Shown in pieces: positions 18,607-27,403 of a DNA stretch of 64,000 bases. Source of the stretch: Methylobacterium sp. WL119. GTDB taxonomy: Bacteria; Pseudomonadota; Alphaproteobacteria; Rhizobiales; Beijerinckiaceae. The notes under the pieces are model-generated. The model saw only the letters and a program-made list of their open reading frames with translations, was not told the origin of the DNA and searched no databases. Within the stretch, counting starts at the first letter, position 1. The number at the start of each line of letters is the position of its first letter. Where the stretch lies: NCBI RefSeq assembly GCF_008039875.1, contig NZ_VRUU01000016.1, forward strand, positions 1 through 64,000, in the 5' to 3' direction. Both the position numbers and the translations under genes were made by a program.

Positions 18607-19539
18607 TTACGCTTTGCGCGGAGCTTCATTCTCGAGGAAGGGGCGGAGCGCCGCGAGGGTCGCGGCCGGGTTCTCCTCGGCCAGGAAGTGGCCGGACTCG
18701 ATCTCGGCGCCGACCGCGTTCGGCGCCAGCGTCCGCCGCCACGCCGCGAGCGCCGTCTCCGGCTTGTCGCGATCCAGGTAGCGGCTGCTGGCGAGAACGA
18801 GGACCGGCATCGCCAAGGTCCGCCCGGCGGCGATGTCGGCCCGGTCGGCTGCGCGGTCGGGGCCGGCGCCCGCGCGGTAATCCTCGCACATCGCATGGAT
18901 GCGCTCGGGCACGGACCAGGCCTGGGCATAGAGGTCGAGCGCGCGCGGGTCGAACGCCGAGAGGTCCTTGGCCGACGTCCAGCCGGCGATCAGCGTCCGG
19001 AAATAGCCGTCGGGATCCCTGCCGATCGCGGTCTCCGGGTTCGGGGCCGGCTCGGCGAGGAACGGCCAGTGCGGGTTGGCGCCCGGCGCGGCCTCGATCC
19101 GCTCCCACTGGACCGCCGTCGGCACGACGTCGAGCAGCGCGAGCGTCGAGACGCGGGCGGGCTGGTCCAGGGCGAGGCGGTAGGCCACCCGCGCGCCGCG
19201 ATCGTGCCCGGCGAGCGCGAAGCGGACATGGCCGATCCGCTCCATCAGCGCGACGATGGCCCCGCCGATCCGGCGCTTGGAGTAGCCGTCGTGGGCCGGA
19301 TCGCCCTCTGGAGCGGCCGACCAGCCGTAGCCCGGCAGGTCGAGGCAGATCACGCGGTGGTCGCGGGCGAGGTCGGGGGCGATGCGGTGCCAGAGCGCGT
19401 GGCTCTGCGGGAAGCCGTGGAGCAGCAGGAGCGGCGGCGCATCCGCCGGGCCGCCGACGCGGGCGAAGGCCTTGCCCCAGGCCGCCTCGGTCCACAGCGC
19501 CTCGAACCCGGGAAACAGATCGTCGCCACCGCTCGACAT
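18607..19539 (-). CDS. Alpha/beta hydrolase, fluoroacetate dehalogenase-like
   Basis: The 310-residue protein is an alpha/beta hydrolase with the nucleophile motif GHDRGAR, Asp113 in place of Ser. Compared by memory with the Rhodopseudomonas fluoroacetate dehalogenase, all named active-site positions are kept: Asp113 (nucleophile), Arg114 and Arg117 (carboxylate), His157 and Trp158 (in NPHWPF; halide pocket), Tyr221 (in CEDYRAG; halide), Asp137 and His284 (in ESGHFLAEE). It should hydrolyse short 2-haloacids or fluoroacetate; an epoxide hydrolase is the main alternative. The ATG at 19539 starts next to the family N terminus DLFPGF. The gene stands alone. Confidence 0.87.
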   Translation of the reverse strand: MSSGGDDLFPGFEALWTEAAWGKAFARVGGPADAPPLLLLHGFPQSHALWHRIAPDLARDHRVICLDLPGYGWSAAPEGDPAHDGYSKRRIGGAIVALMERIGHVRFALAGHDRGARVAYRLALDQPARVSTLALLDVVPTAVQWERIEAAPGANPHWPFLAEPAPNPETAIGRDPDGYFRTLIAGWTSAKDLSAFDPRALDLYAQAWSVPERIHAMCEDYRAGAGPDRAADRADIAAGRTLAMPVLVLASSRYLDRDKPETALAAWRRTLAPNAVGAEIESGHFLAEENPAATLAALRPFLENEAPRKA

Positions 19540-19714
19540 GGGCCTTGCTCCAACCTTCGCCGATCGCGACCCGCGGGTGGCGGCGTCGCGCGCCAGCGTC
19601 AAACGCGCTCAGGGGCGTCGGGCTCCGGCGGCGATGCGCCCACGCGCGGCAGGGAATGCGAATAAAATCTTAATCCCTGTCGTGGAGGGTCGCATCACGA
19701 CTGATGGTGCCCGA

Positions 19715-21820
19715 ATGCCCGTTCAAACCCTGGAAGAGCTCGCGAGGATCGACTCCGACTGGGTCTGGCAGACCGATGCCGCGCAGAACTTCACCTATCT
19801 GTCTCCCGAGGTGGAACGCTTCCTCGGCCGAACCGCCGGCGCGCTGACCGGCACGTCGCGGATGACGATCGCCGCGAACGGCGGCGACGGCAGCTTCTGG
19901 GAGCCCTACTTCACGGCGCTCGACCGGCGGCAGGCCTTCACCGGCTTCATCTATCCCTACGCCCATCCCGACGGCCACGTGCGCTGGTTCCGCATCAGCG
20001 GCGAGCCCGTCGTCGCGCCGGACGGGACCTTCTGCGGCTATCGCGGCACCGGCACTGACATCAGCTCCGAGGGCCAGGCGCGCAGTGCCCTCGCCGACGC
20101 GCTCGCGGAGCTGCGCACCTCGCACGCCAGCCTGGTGGAGCAGAACAAGCGCTTCGAGGCGGCGCTGAGCAACATGACCCAGGGCCTGTGCCTGTTCGAC
20201 GAGGCGGCGCGCCTCGTCGTCTACAACCAGCGCTATTGCGAGATCTTCGGCCTGGCACCGGAGGCCCTGCGGATCGGGATGTCCCAGCGCGAGATCTGCG
20301 CGATGCTGGTGGCGGCCGGCTGTTATCGCGGAGGCACCACCGTCGACGTCCTGTGCGAGGGCACGCGCCAGGCCCTGCTCGACCCGGACCCGAAGCCGAT
20401 CCAGCGCGAGCTCGCCGACGGCCGGATCCTCGCCGTGTGCTATCGGACGATCGAGGACGGCGGCTGGGTCTCGACCTTCGAGGACATCACCGAGCGCCGC
20501 CGCAACGAAGCGCGGATCGCGCACATGGCGCGCCACGACGCGCTCACCGACCTGCCCAACCGCACGGCGTTGCGCGAGCACGGCCTCAGCATGCTCGGCA
20601 AGCCGCGGCGTGCGGGCGAGACCACGCGGCTCGCGATCCTCTGCCTCGACCTCGACCGGTTCAAGGCGGTCAACGACACGCACGGGCACGGCGCGGGCGA
20701 CGCGCTCCTGCGCGCGGTGTCCGAACGGCTCTGCGCGCGGGTCCGCACCGGCGACCTGGTGGCGCGCCTCGGCGGGGACGAGTTCGCGGTGCTGCACCGC
20801 GTCGCCGACGCGGCCGGCGCGCTGGCCCTGGCCGAGCGGATGATCGAGCTGGTGAGCACGCCCTACGATCTCGACGGCTACACCGTCGAGATCGGCATGA
20901 GCGTCGGCATCGCCATCGCCGACGAGGCGGCCGACGACATCGACCGCCTGCTCAAGAACGCCGACACGGCGCTCTACCACGCCAAGGGCAAGGGCCGCGG
21001 CACCGCCTGCCTGTTCGAGGCGGCGATGGACGAGACCGCCGAGGTCCGCCGCGCGATCGAGCGCGACCTCGCCGACGCCCTGAAGCACGGGATGTTCGAG
21101 GTGCATTACCAGCCGCTGGTCAACCTCGACAGCAACCGGGTCACCGGCCTGGAGGCCCTGGTCCGCTGGCGCCATCCGCAGCGCGGGCTGATCCCGCCGG
21201 CCACCTTCATCCCGGTGGCCGAGGAGACCGGGCTGATCGTCGCCCTCGGGGAATGGGTGCTGAACCGGGCCTGCCGCGACGCCGTCGCCTGGCCGGGCGG
21301 GATCAGCGTCGCCGTCAACGTCTCGGCCGTGCAGCTGCGCCACCGCACCTTCGCGCAGACGGTGCTGCTCGCCCTGGCCGCGAGCGGGTTGCGGTCCGAC
21401 CGGCTGGAGCTCGAGATCACCGAGAGCGTCCTGCTCGACGACACCGAGGCCAACCTCGAGACCCTTCATCTGCTGCGCCGGACCGGCATCCGCATCTCGA
21501 TGGACGATTTCGGGACCGGCTACTCGAGCCTGACCTACCTGCGCCGCTTCCCCTTCGACAAGATCAAGATCGATCGGTCTTTCGTCCAGGATGCCGGGAA
21601 GGCGACCGAGGCCGGGGCGATCATCCGCGCCTTGGTGAGCCTCGGCACCAGCCTCGGCATCACCACGCTGGTCGAGGGCATCGAGACCGAGGAACAGCTC
21701 GCCGCCGTCCGGGCCGAGGGCTGCCAAGAGATGCAGGGCTTCCTGTTCAGCCGGCCGCGCACGGCCGACGAGATCGCGGCGATGCTGACGGCCGCGCGCG
21801 ACGAAGCCGCCGCAGCCTGA
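19715..21820 (+). CDS. PAS-PAS-GGDEF-EAL cyclic-di-GMP signalling protein
   Basis: The 701-residue soluble protein has an N-terminal PAS domain (about 1-120, DSDWVWQTDAAQNFTYLSPEVE), a second PAS-like domain (about 150-270, ALSNMTQGLCLFD), a GGDEF domain with intact RLGGDEF near residue 351, and an EAL domain with GLEALVRW near residue 480 and DDFGTGYSSL. Both catalytic signatures look complete, so it could make and degrade c-di-GMP. No membrane segment is seen. I chose the ATG at 19715; an in-frame ATG at 19634 would add 27 low-complexity residues. An AT-rich stretch (aataaaatcttaat) near 19660 may be promoter. Confidence 0.92.
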   Translation: MPVQTLEELARIDSDWVWQTDAAQNFTYLSPEVERFLGRTAGALTGTSRMTIAANGGDGSFWEPYFTALDRRQAFTGFIYPYAHPDGHVRWFRISGEPVVAPDGTFCGYRGTGTDISSEGQARSALADALAELRTSHASLVEQNKRFEAALSNMTQGLCLFDEAARLVVYNQRYCEIFGLAPEALRIGMSQREICAMLVAAGCYRGGTTVDVLCEGTRQALLDPDPKPIQRELADGRILAVCYRTIEDGGWVSTFEDITERRRNEARIAHMARHDALTDLPNRTALREHGLSMLGKPRRAGETTRLAILCLDLDRFKAVNDTHGHGAGDALLRAVSERLCARVRTGDLVARLGGDEFAVLHRVADAAGALALAERMIELVSTPYDLDGYTVEIGMSVGIAIADEAADDIDRLLKNADTALYHAKGKGRGTACLFEAAMDETAEVRRAIERDLADALKHGMFEVHYQPLVNLDSNRVTGLEALVRWRHPQRGLIPPATFIPVAEETGLIVALGEWVLNRACRDAVAWPGGISVAVNVSAVQLRHRTFAQTVLLALAASGLRSDRLELEITESVLLDDTEANLETLHLLRRTGIRISMDDFGTGYSSLTYLRRFPFDKIKIDRSFVQDAGKATEAGAIIRALVSLGTSLGITTLVEGIETEEQLAAVRAEGCQEMQGFLFSRPRTADEIAAMLTAARDEAAAA

Positions 21821-21912
21821 GACCGGCATATACAACTCCGGATTGTATTTACATCTTTCCTTAAGCCGAAACCCATACGGTAGGTTGCATAGCCGGTTTG
21901 CGATGCAAGCTC

Positions 21913-22368
21913 ATGGGATCGCGTGCGATGGGAACGAGGGCGGGACGCGGGGGCGGAAGGCTGGCGGCCTGCCGCGGCGGAAACGCGGCGGTCGAGTTCG
22001 CGCTGGTCACGCCGCTCCTGCTGCTGCTGTTCGCCGGCATCTCCGCCTTCGGCATCTATCTCGGCGCCACGCACACCCTGCGCGATATCGCGGCGGAGGC
22101 GGCACGCGCCTCGGTCGCCGGCGTCAGCGACGGCGAGCGCGCCTCCCTCGCCCAGGCGGTGGTGCAGCGCAGCCTCGCCGCCAGCGCGATGTTCAAGGCC
22201 GGCAGCGTCGGGGTCTCGGTCGGCACCAGCCCGAGCGACGCCACCGTCTACACGGTCACGCTCACCTACGATTCCTCCGGGCTCGGGCTGAAGTCCCTCG
22301 GCAAGCTGGTCCCGCTGCCGCCGGACATCTTCACCAGCACGGTCAGCGTGCGCCGGGGCGGGCTGTGA
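21913..22368 (+). CDS. TadE-like pilus assembly protein
   Basis: The protein of about 151 residues has the TadE/TadG N-terminal signature: a basic segment, CRGGNAAVEFALVTPLLLLLF as a type-IV-pilin-like membrane helix with the conserved glutamate, and LRDIAAEAARASVAG. TadE pseudopilins are inner-membrane parts of Flp/Tad pili. The start is uncertain (ATG 21913, ATG 21928 or TTG 21898). Its stop overlaps the next start (GTGA). No tad ATPase or secretin gene is nearby. Confidence 0.85.
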   Translation: MGSRAMGTRAGRGGGRLAACRGGNAAVEFALVTPLLLLLFAGISAFGIYLGATHTLRDIAAEAARASVAGVSDGERASLAQAVVQRSLAASAMFKAGSVGVSVGTSPSDATVYTVTLTYDSSGLGLKSLGKLVPLPPDIFTSTVSVRRGGL

Positions 22369-24011
22369 GCCGCCGGGCGCGCGACCTGCGATCGGCCCGG
22401 GGCGGCTCGGTCGCGGTTCTGGTGGCGCTCGGGGCCACCGCGCTGATGGGCGCGGCCGCGGTCGGGATCGATCTCGGCATGGTGGTGCAGGCCAAGCGCA
22501 AGGCGCAGGGCGCCGTCGACATCGCCGCGATGCTGGCCGCCGCCGGCGGCGGCGGGGCCGACGCGCTCGCCCGCCGCTCGCTGGCCGACAACGGCTACGC
22601 CGCCGCCACGGTGACGGTCTCGCCCGGGAGCTACGCCGGCAACGCCAGGATCGCGCCCGCCAGCCGGTTCCAGGCCGGCGCCAGCCCCGCCAACGCCGTC
22701 CGCGTCGGGCTGCGGACGGGGGTGCCGGTGCATTTCGCCCAGGTGCTCGGCCTGCCCAGGACCGTGCCGATCCAGGTGACGGGCACGGCCGCGAGCGCGC
22801 AGTTCGCCGCCATCTCGATCGGCTCCGGCGTGGCCGCGCTCGATGGCGGCATCGCCAACGCCCTGCTCGGGGCGATGCTGGGGACGAAGCTCTCGCTCTC
22901 CGTCCTCGACTACAACGCGCTGCTGTCGATGCATGTCGACGCCTTCCGCTTCCTCGACGCGCTGGCGACCAACCTAAACCTCCAGGCGGCGGACTACACC
23001 GACCTCGTCGCCGCCAACGCCAGCGTCGGGCAGCTCACCGCCGCCCTCAAGGTCGCGGCACAGGGCACGTCGGGGGCGGGCGCCGCGGTGACGGCGCTGA
23101 CGAAGCTGATGGGCGCGCTGCCCAACGCCGGGGCGCTGATCCCCGTGGCGCAGGTCGTCGACCTCGGGGATGCGGCCGCCCTGTCCCCGGCGCGGGGCGC
23201 GGCCGGCCCCCTCGTCGGCCTGATGGACGTGATCTCCGACATCGCCGCCAACGCCAACGGCCAGAACCAGATCGCGCTCGACCTCGGCGCGACGGTCCCG
23301 GGCCTGCTCAACACGCGGCTGACGCTGGCGATCGGCGAGCGGCGCCAGGATTCCGGCTACGTCCAGCCGGGCACGCCGAACGCGACGGTCCACACCGCGC
23401 AGGTGCGGATGCTGCTCGAGACGACGCTGACCGCGCCGCTCGGCCTCGGAACCGTGACCCTGCCGATCTATCTCGAGGCGGCGCAGGCCTCGGCGACCCT
23501 GCGCGGGGTCGCCTGCCCCTGGACCGCCTCGACCCGGCGGCAGGCGACGGTGGATGCGCAGCCCGGCCTCGCGACCCTCGCCGTCGCCAACGTCCCGCGC
23601 AGCAGCATCGCGGTCGGCGCCGGCACGCCCGACCTGAGCCGGTTCGCGAACCTCATCGCGCTGCCGCTGCTGACGGTGCAGGGAACGGCGCGGACGACCA
23701 TCGCCAGCCCGGCGCCGCAGACCCTGACCTTCTCCGACGACGAGATCACGCGGCAGGTCACCAAGACCGTGTCCACCACCGGCCTGACGCAATCGCTGAC
23801 CGGAAGCCTGGTCCAGGGCCTGTCGCTCTCGATCAACGGGTTGATCGTGCCGCCCCTGCTCGGGCCGCTGCTGTCGACCGCGCTGATGGCGGTGACCCCG
23901 GCCCTCGACATGGTGCTCGACACGACGCTGCGCATCCTGGGGCTGCGCCTCGGCTACGCCGACGTCACCGTCGACGGCACAATGTGCAACCAGGCCGTGC
24001 TGGTACAGTAG
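22365..24011 (+). CDS. TadG-like protein with putative Flp pilus-assembly N terminus
   Basis: The 548-residue protein begins with RGGSVAVLVALGATALMGAA, the TadG-type N-terminal membrane helix, followed by GIDLGMVVQAKRKAQGAVDIAAMLAA, which is conserved in TadG. The remaining 480 residues are an Ala/Thr/Gly-rich extracytoplasmic domain with no recognised catalytic motif and a hydrophobic stretch near the C terminus (LLGPLLSTALMAVTPALDM). The GTG start is coupled to the TadE-like gene. There is no von Willebrand A (MIDAS) motif of the kind seen in some TadG proteins, so its role is less certain. Confidence 0.82.
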   Translation: MSRRARDLRSARGGSVAVLVALGATALMGAAAVGIDLGMVVQAKRKAQGAVDIAAMLAAAGGGGADALARRSLADNGYAAATVTVSPGSYAGNARIAPASRFQAGASPANAVRVGLRTGVPVHFAQVLGLPRTVPIQVTGTAASAQFAAISIGSGVAALDGGIANALLGAMLGTKLSLSVLDYNALLSMHVDAFRFLDALATNLNLQAADYTDLVAANASVGQLTAALKVAAQGTSGAGAAVTALTKLMGALPNAGALIPVAQVVDLGDAAALSPARGAAGPLVGLMDVISDIAANANGQNQIALDLGATVPGLLNTRLTLAIGERRQDSGYVQPGTPNATVHTAQVRMLLETTLTAPLGLGTVTLPIYLEAAQASATLRGVACPWTASTRRQATVDAQPGLATLAVANVPRSSIAVGAGTPDLSRFANLIALPLLTVQGTARTTIASPAPQTLTFSDDEITRQVTKTVSTTGLTQSLTGSLVQGLSLSINGLIVPPLLGPLLSTALMAVTPALDMVLDTTLRILGLRLGYADVTVDGTMCNQAVLVQ

Positions 24012-24128
24012 CACGCCGCCGCTTCGGCCCGGCGCCTGCCGGACGCCCGGCCCGGCACGATCGATGTGCCGAAGCCCGGCCTCGCCGGCGGCGCGGCGGC
24101 ACGCGCGCCGCACCGGCCGGTTCGACGA

Positions 24129-24731
24129 TCAGTGCCCGCGCCCCGGCCCGCGCGACAGGGCGGCGATCTGCTGGCCGAGGCTGAGGAGCAGCACGTCGAC
24201 GAGAAGACGCAACTCCGAGTTGTCGAGCTGATCGATCGTCTCGCGGCAGGCCAAGGCGTGAGCGGCGGCGGTGTCGAGGATCGCCGAGGGGTCCTTCCGC
24301 TCGATCTCGGCGAAGGCGCCGAGGTCGAGATCGCCCTCGGTGACGTCGATGATGATCCCGTGGCCGTGCAGCACGGTCCCCGACTCGTTGCGGACGAGCC
24401 GGCCGCGATCGAGGATCCGGCGGACGCGGCCGGCGGTCGAGACGGTGCGGTATTCCGCGACGAACAGGCCCCCGCTGCGGCGCAGGCGCTTGAAGTGGCG
24501 CGACAGCTTCGGCAAGTCGTCGGGATGGACGCGGGCCTTGGCCCGCTCGAACGGCACGGGCAGCCCGGCGATCGCATGGTCTCCCGCCAGAACGTCGGCG
24601 GCCCCGGCATCCAGAATGCAGCGGTCGGGCTGGGCCGACCAGGCCCAGGTTCCGACCACGCCGGAGGCCGACAGGGCCGCCGTCAGGTCGACGGGCCGCG
24701 AGCGGGACCGGTCGATCGTTTCTGAGCGCAT
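24129..24731 (-). CDS. PAS domain-containing protein without output domain
   Basis: The 200-residue protein contains one PAS-fold segment (about residues 20-130: GVVGTWAWSAQPDRCILDAG, VHPDDLPKLSRHFKRL, VAEYRTVSTAGRVRRILDRG, GHGIIIDVTEGD) and a helical C-terminal part with DQLDNSELRLLVDVLLLSLGQ. No kinase, cyclase or DNA-binding domain follows, so it would act as a sensory partner of another protein. It converges with the TadG-like gene. An AT-rich region with a perfect palindrome lies 63 bp before its start. Confidence 0.82.
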   Translation of the reverse strand: MRSETIDRSRSRPVDLTAALSASGVVGTWAWSAQPDRCILDAGAADVLAGDHAIAGLPVPFERAKARVHPDDLPKLSRHFKRLRRSGGLFVAEYRTVSTAGRVRRILDRGRLVRNESGTVLHGHGIIIDVTEGDLDLGAFAEIERKDPSAILDTAAAHALACRETIDQLDNSELRLLVDVLLLSLGQQIAALSRGPGRGH

Positions 24732-24793
24732 GGAGGACCTCCACGGTTCGGTTGCAGTTTCGCTTGGGAACCGCCGATATACAACCCAAGATG

Positions 24794-24814
24794 GAATTAA
24801 CAACGCGTTAATTC
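24794..24814. promoter_or_regulatory. Perfect 8-bp palindrome in AT-rich promoter of the PAS gene
   Basis: gaattaac (24794-24801), loop aacgc, gttaattc (24807-24814). It lies in the only strongly AT-rich stretch of this region, 63 bp upstream of the PAS gene start on the minus strand. It looks like a dimeric repressor operator, which is an inference. The sequence atatacaac at 24776-24784 also occurs at 21829-21837, before the TadE-like gene. Confidence 0.4.
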
Positions 24815-25001
24815 AACACTCGGATCAGGCTCGACACCGCTGCATTCTACCGATTCATGGGGGATGCAGGGCTATCCGATGCTGGGAATGCTGTTCGAGC
24901 CCAGTGCAGGCGCGCAGGCCCGGCCGACGAGGCCGAGACGTCGCCCCGTTCGATTCCCGACATCGCTCGGGCGAGGCCCGAGACCGGACGAGGGGGGACG
25001 A

Positions 25002-25109
25002 TCAGCCGATCTGGCTGAACAGGGTCACGGCCCCGAAGATCAGAACGGATACGACCACGACGGCGATCAGGATCAGGGCCGCACGCGATTCCTGCAATTC
25101 CGGCGACAT
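25002..25109 (-). CDS. Small single-pass membrane protein (35 aa)
   Basis: A 35-residue frame encodes a short polar N terminus (MSPELQESRAA) and one long hydrophobic helix (LILIAVVVVSVLIFGAVTLF). A GGAG ribosome binding site lies five bases before the ATG, on the minus strand. The strong hydrophobic helix in correct frame and phase makes it plausible. No function can be assigned. The frame continues upstream without an obvious better start. Confidence 0.5.
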   Translation of the reverse strand: MSPELQESRAALILIAVVVVSVLIFGAVTLFSQIG

Positions 25110-25325
25110 GCCCGCTCCATCACAGCCGGCGGACACGATGCCTCCGGCCGGCGCTATTCCGGACGAAACCTTGCATCGATCGATCCGGCTGTCGAGATGC
25201 GCGCGGTCGCCGGCCGCGGTGCGACAGCGCACAGCTTGGCCGCACGTTCACCCCTACGTTGAAGTCCTGCCGAAGGCCGACCCGTGCTCGCGCGTGAACG
25301 GCCGAGCCGGCATGGAGTGATGATC

Positions 25326-25550
25326 ATGACATCGTCCCTGCGCATCGCCGCCCTCGTCCTCGCCGCCCTGCCGATCGCCTCGGCTCACGCCGGCGACACC
25401 CGGTTGAAGCCGCTGAGCCCGCGCGACCGCGCCGCCCTCGAGACCGCCCAGAAGTTCTCCGCCCGCATGAGCCGCCTCGATGCGCTGATGGGCGGCGTCC
25501 CGCAGAGCCCGGGGACGGCCCGCTCCCGCTCGGCCAACGCCGAGCACTAA
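25326..25550 (+). CDS. Small secreted hypothetical protein (74 aa)
   Basis: The 74-residue precursor has a signal peptide ([21 protein letters not shown]) and a short mature part beginning [21 protein letters not shown] at 25314-25317 favours the ATG at 25326 over the ATG at 25320. Its TAA (25548-25550) overlaps the TAG of the convergent ureG gene (25547-25549) in four bases. The family is not recognised. Confidence 0.6.
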   Translation: MTSSLRIAALVLAALPIASAHAGDTRLKPLSPRDRAALETAQKFSARMSRLDALMGGVPQSPGTARSRSANAEH

Positions 25551-26176
25551 CGCGACGGCATCCCACCGAGGCCGCCGGCCTCGACGACGAAGCGCGCGAC
25601 CGCGTCGGCTCCCGCGCCCTCCCGCAGGGATGCGAACACGTAGGGCCGCGGCCCGCGCATGCGCCGGGTGTCCGCCTCCATCACCCCGAGATCGGCGCCG
25701 ACCAGCGGCGCGAGGTCGGTCTTGTTGACGATGAGCAGGTCCGAGCGGGTGATGCCGGGGCCGCCCTTGCGCGGGATCTTCTCGCCGCCCGCCACGTCGA
25801 TGACGTAGAGGGTGATGTCGGCGAGCTCCGGCGAGAAGGTCGCCGCGAGGTTGTCGCCGCCCGACTCGATCAGGATCAGGTCGAGCTTCGGGAAGCGCCG
25901 GCGCATCTCGGCCACCGCCGCCAGGTTGATCGAGGCGTCCTCGCGGATCGCCGTATGCGGGCAGCCCCCGGTCTCGACCCCCATGATCCGCTCCTCGGGG
26001 AGCGCGCCGGCCACCGTGAGGATGCGGGCATCCTCCTTGGTGTAGATGTCGTTGGTGATGGCGCAGATCTCGTAGGTGTCGCGGAAGCGCTTGCAGAGCT
26101 GCTCCATCAGCGCGGTCTTGCCCGAGCCGACGGGCCCGCCGATGCCGACGCGCAAGGGTCCATTGTTCGATGCCAT
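25547..26176 (-). CDS. ureG: Urease accessory GTPase UreG
   Basis: UreG is the SIMIBI-class GTPase that delivers nickel to urease together with UreD, UreF and UreE. The 209-residue protein has the P-loop [10 protein letters not shown] (about 13-22), the nickel-binding Cys-Pro-His motif in [27 protein letters not shown], and NKTDLAP for guanine recognition. It is the last gene of the urease operon and lies 22 bp after ureF. Confidence 0.97.
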   Translation of the reverse strand: MASNNGPLRVGIGGPVGSGKTALMEQLCKRFRDTYEICAITNDIYTKEDARILTVAGALPEERIMGVETGGCPHTAIREDASINLAAVAEMRRRFPKLDLILIESGGDNLAATFSPELADITLYVIDVAGGEKIPRKGGPGITRSDLLIVNKTDLAPLVGADLGVMEADTRRMRGPRPYVFASLREGAGADAVARFVVEAGGLGGMPSR

Positions 26177-26198
26177 GCGGGCAAGCTCCGTCAGAGGA

Positions 26199-26873
26199 TC
26201 ACGAGCGGAAGATCCGCGAATACTGGGTCTCGTGCCGGAACGAGCCGAGATCGAGGCGAAGCGTCGCCGAGCCGAGGTCGTCGAGGCTGCAGGCCTCGGC
26301 CTGCTCGGCGAGCGCGGCGATGCGCGGGCTCAGGCCGGCGATGATCCGCGTGCCCGCGGCCTGCCCGATCGGCGCGGCGCGCAACGCGGCCGAGACGAGA
26401 CTCTGGACGAAGGCGAGTCCGTAGGCGGCCAGCATCCCCGGCCGGTCCATGCCGTGCGCGCCCGCGGCGGCCCCGACCGCGACCGGGTAGGCGACCGCCC
26501 CCGGCAGCGCCCCGGCGACCCCGTCGAGGGGTGGGCACGGCCAAGCCGCCAGGGTCGCGTCGAGGAAGCTGCGGCCCTGCTGGCTCGTCTCGAGGTGAAG
26601 CTCGCGCGACGGTGCCAGCGCCAGGGCGAGATCGTTGATCCCGGCGAGGTCCGGCAGAGCCGCCGCCGCCGCGGCGCGGTGGGCGTGGGCCGCCAGGATC
26701 AGGTCGTTGCGGCCGGTCCCGTGCTCCATCACGTCGCCGAGCCAGCCGGAGATGCCCGCCTCGTCGGCGACGTCGCCCGCCTCCACCGCCCATTCGAGCC
26801 CGTGCGAGTAGGCGTAGGCGCCGACCGGGTAGGTCGGCGACAGCCACGCCATCAGCCGGATGCGCTCAATCAT
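26199..26873 (-). CDS. ureF: Urease accessory protein UreF
   Basis: UreF is a helical nickel-insertion chaperone that acts as a guanine nucleotide exchange or gating factor for UreG in the activation complex. The 224-residue protein has the family start [35 protein letters not shown], and the C-terminal [14 protein letters not shown], including the conserved end that contacts UreG. The ATG at 26873 overlaps the end of ureE by eight bases. Confidence 0.95.
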   Translation of the reverse strand: MIERIRLMAWLSPTYPVGAYAYSHGLEWAVEAGDVADEAGISGWLGDVMEHGTGRNDLILAAHAHRAAAAAALPDLAGINDLALALAPSRELHLETSQQGRSFLDATLAAWPCPPLDGVAGALPGAVAYPVAVGAAAGAHGMDRPGMLAAYGLAFVQSLVSAALRAAPIGQAAGTRIIAGLSPRIAALAEQAEACSLDDLGSATLRLDLGSFRHETQYSRIFRS

Positions 26874-27399
26874 GGGTGTGGTAGCGCCCGTCGCCGTGAT
26901 GATGGGCGCGGCCGCCCGCGGGCTCGCCAGGGTCGCCGGCATCATGGCCATGCGCCTGGGCGTGGCCGCCGGCATAGGCGCCCCCTTCCGGCCGGAACGG
27001 GCGCTCGACCGGCTCGGCGCTGCCGCCGAGGCCCCGCACCATCTCGGCCAGCACATGGTCGAAGGCGATGAACACCGCGTCCGCGGTGATCTCGGCCGGG
27101 ATGTGCCGGTTGCCGATATGCCAGATCAGCCGCTTCAGGGCGTGGTCCGACCCGGCCCGGACCTCCAGCAGGCGCTCGGGCGCGGCCTCGACCCAGACGA
27201 GCCGCCCATCCTCCAGCGCCAGCGCGTCGCCGTCGTCGAGCACCATGGGCTCGGGCAGGTCGAGCAGGAAGGCGAGCCCGCCGACGCCGCGCATCGCCAT
27301 GCGGCGGCGATGCCGGTCGCCGTGGTCGAGCACAATGCGGTCGACGATCTCGGCTCCGGCGAGAACGTCGGCGCGGATGACGCGGGTGGCGCGGATCAT
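26866..27399 (-). CDS. ureE: Urease accessory nickel chaperone UreE
   Basis: UreE binds Ni2+ and hands it to UreG. The 177-residue protein has the N-terminal peptide-binding domain ([17 protein letters not shown]), the metal-binding domain with WHIGNRHIP and [13 protein letters not shown], and a histidine-rich C-terminal tail with more than ten His residues ([21 protein letters not shown]) that should buffer nickel. Start ATG 27399. A DUF29 gene sits four bases upstream, between it and ureC. Confidence 0.95.
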   Translation of the reverse strand: MIRATRVIRADVLAGAEIVDRIVLDHGDRHRRRMAMRGVGGLAFLLDLPEPMVLDDGDALALEDGRLVWVEAAPERLLEVRAGSDHALKRLIWHIGNRHIPAEITADAVFIAFDHVLAEMVRGLGGSAEPVERPFRPEGGAYAGGHAQAHGHDAGDPGEPAGGRAHHHGDGRYHTHD

Positions 27400-27403
27400 G
27401 GGG

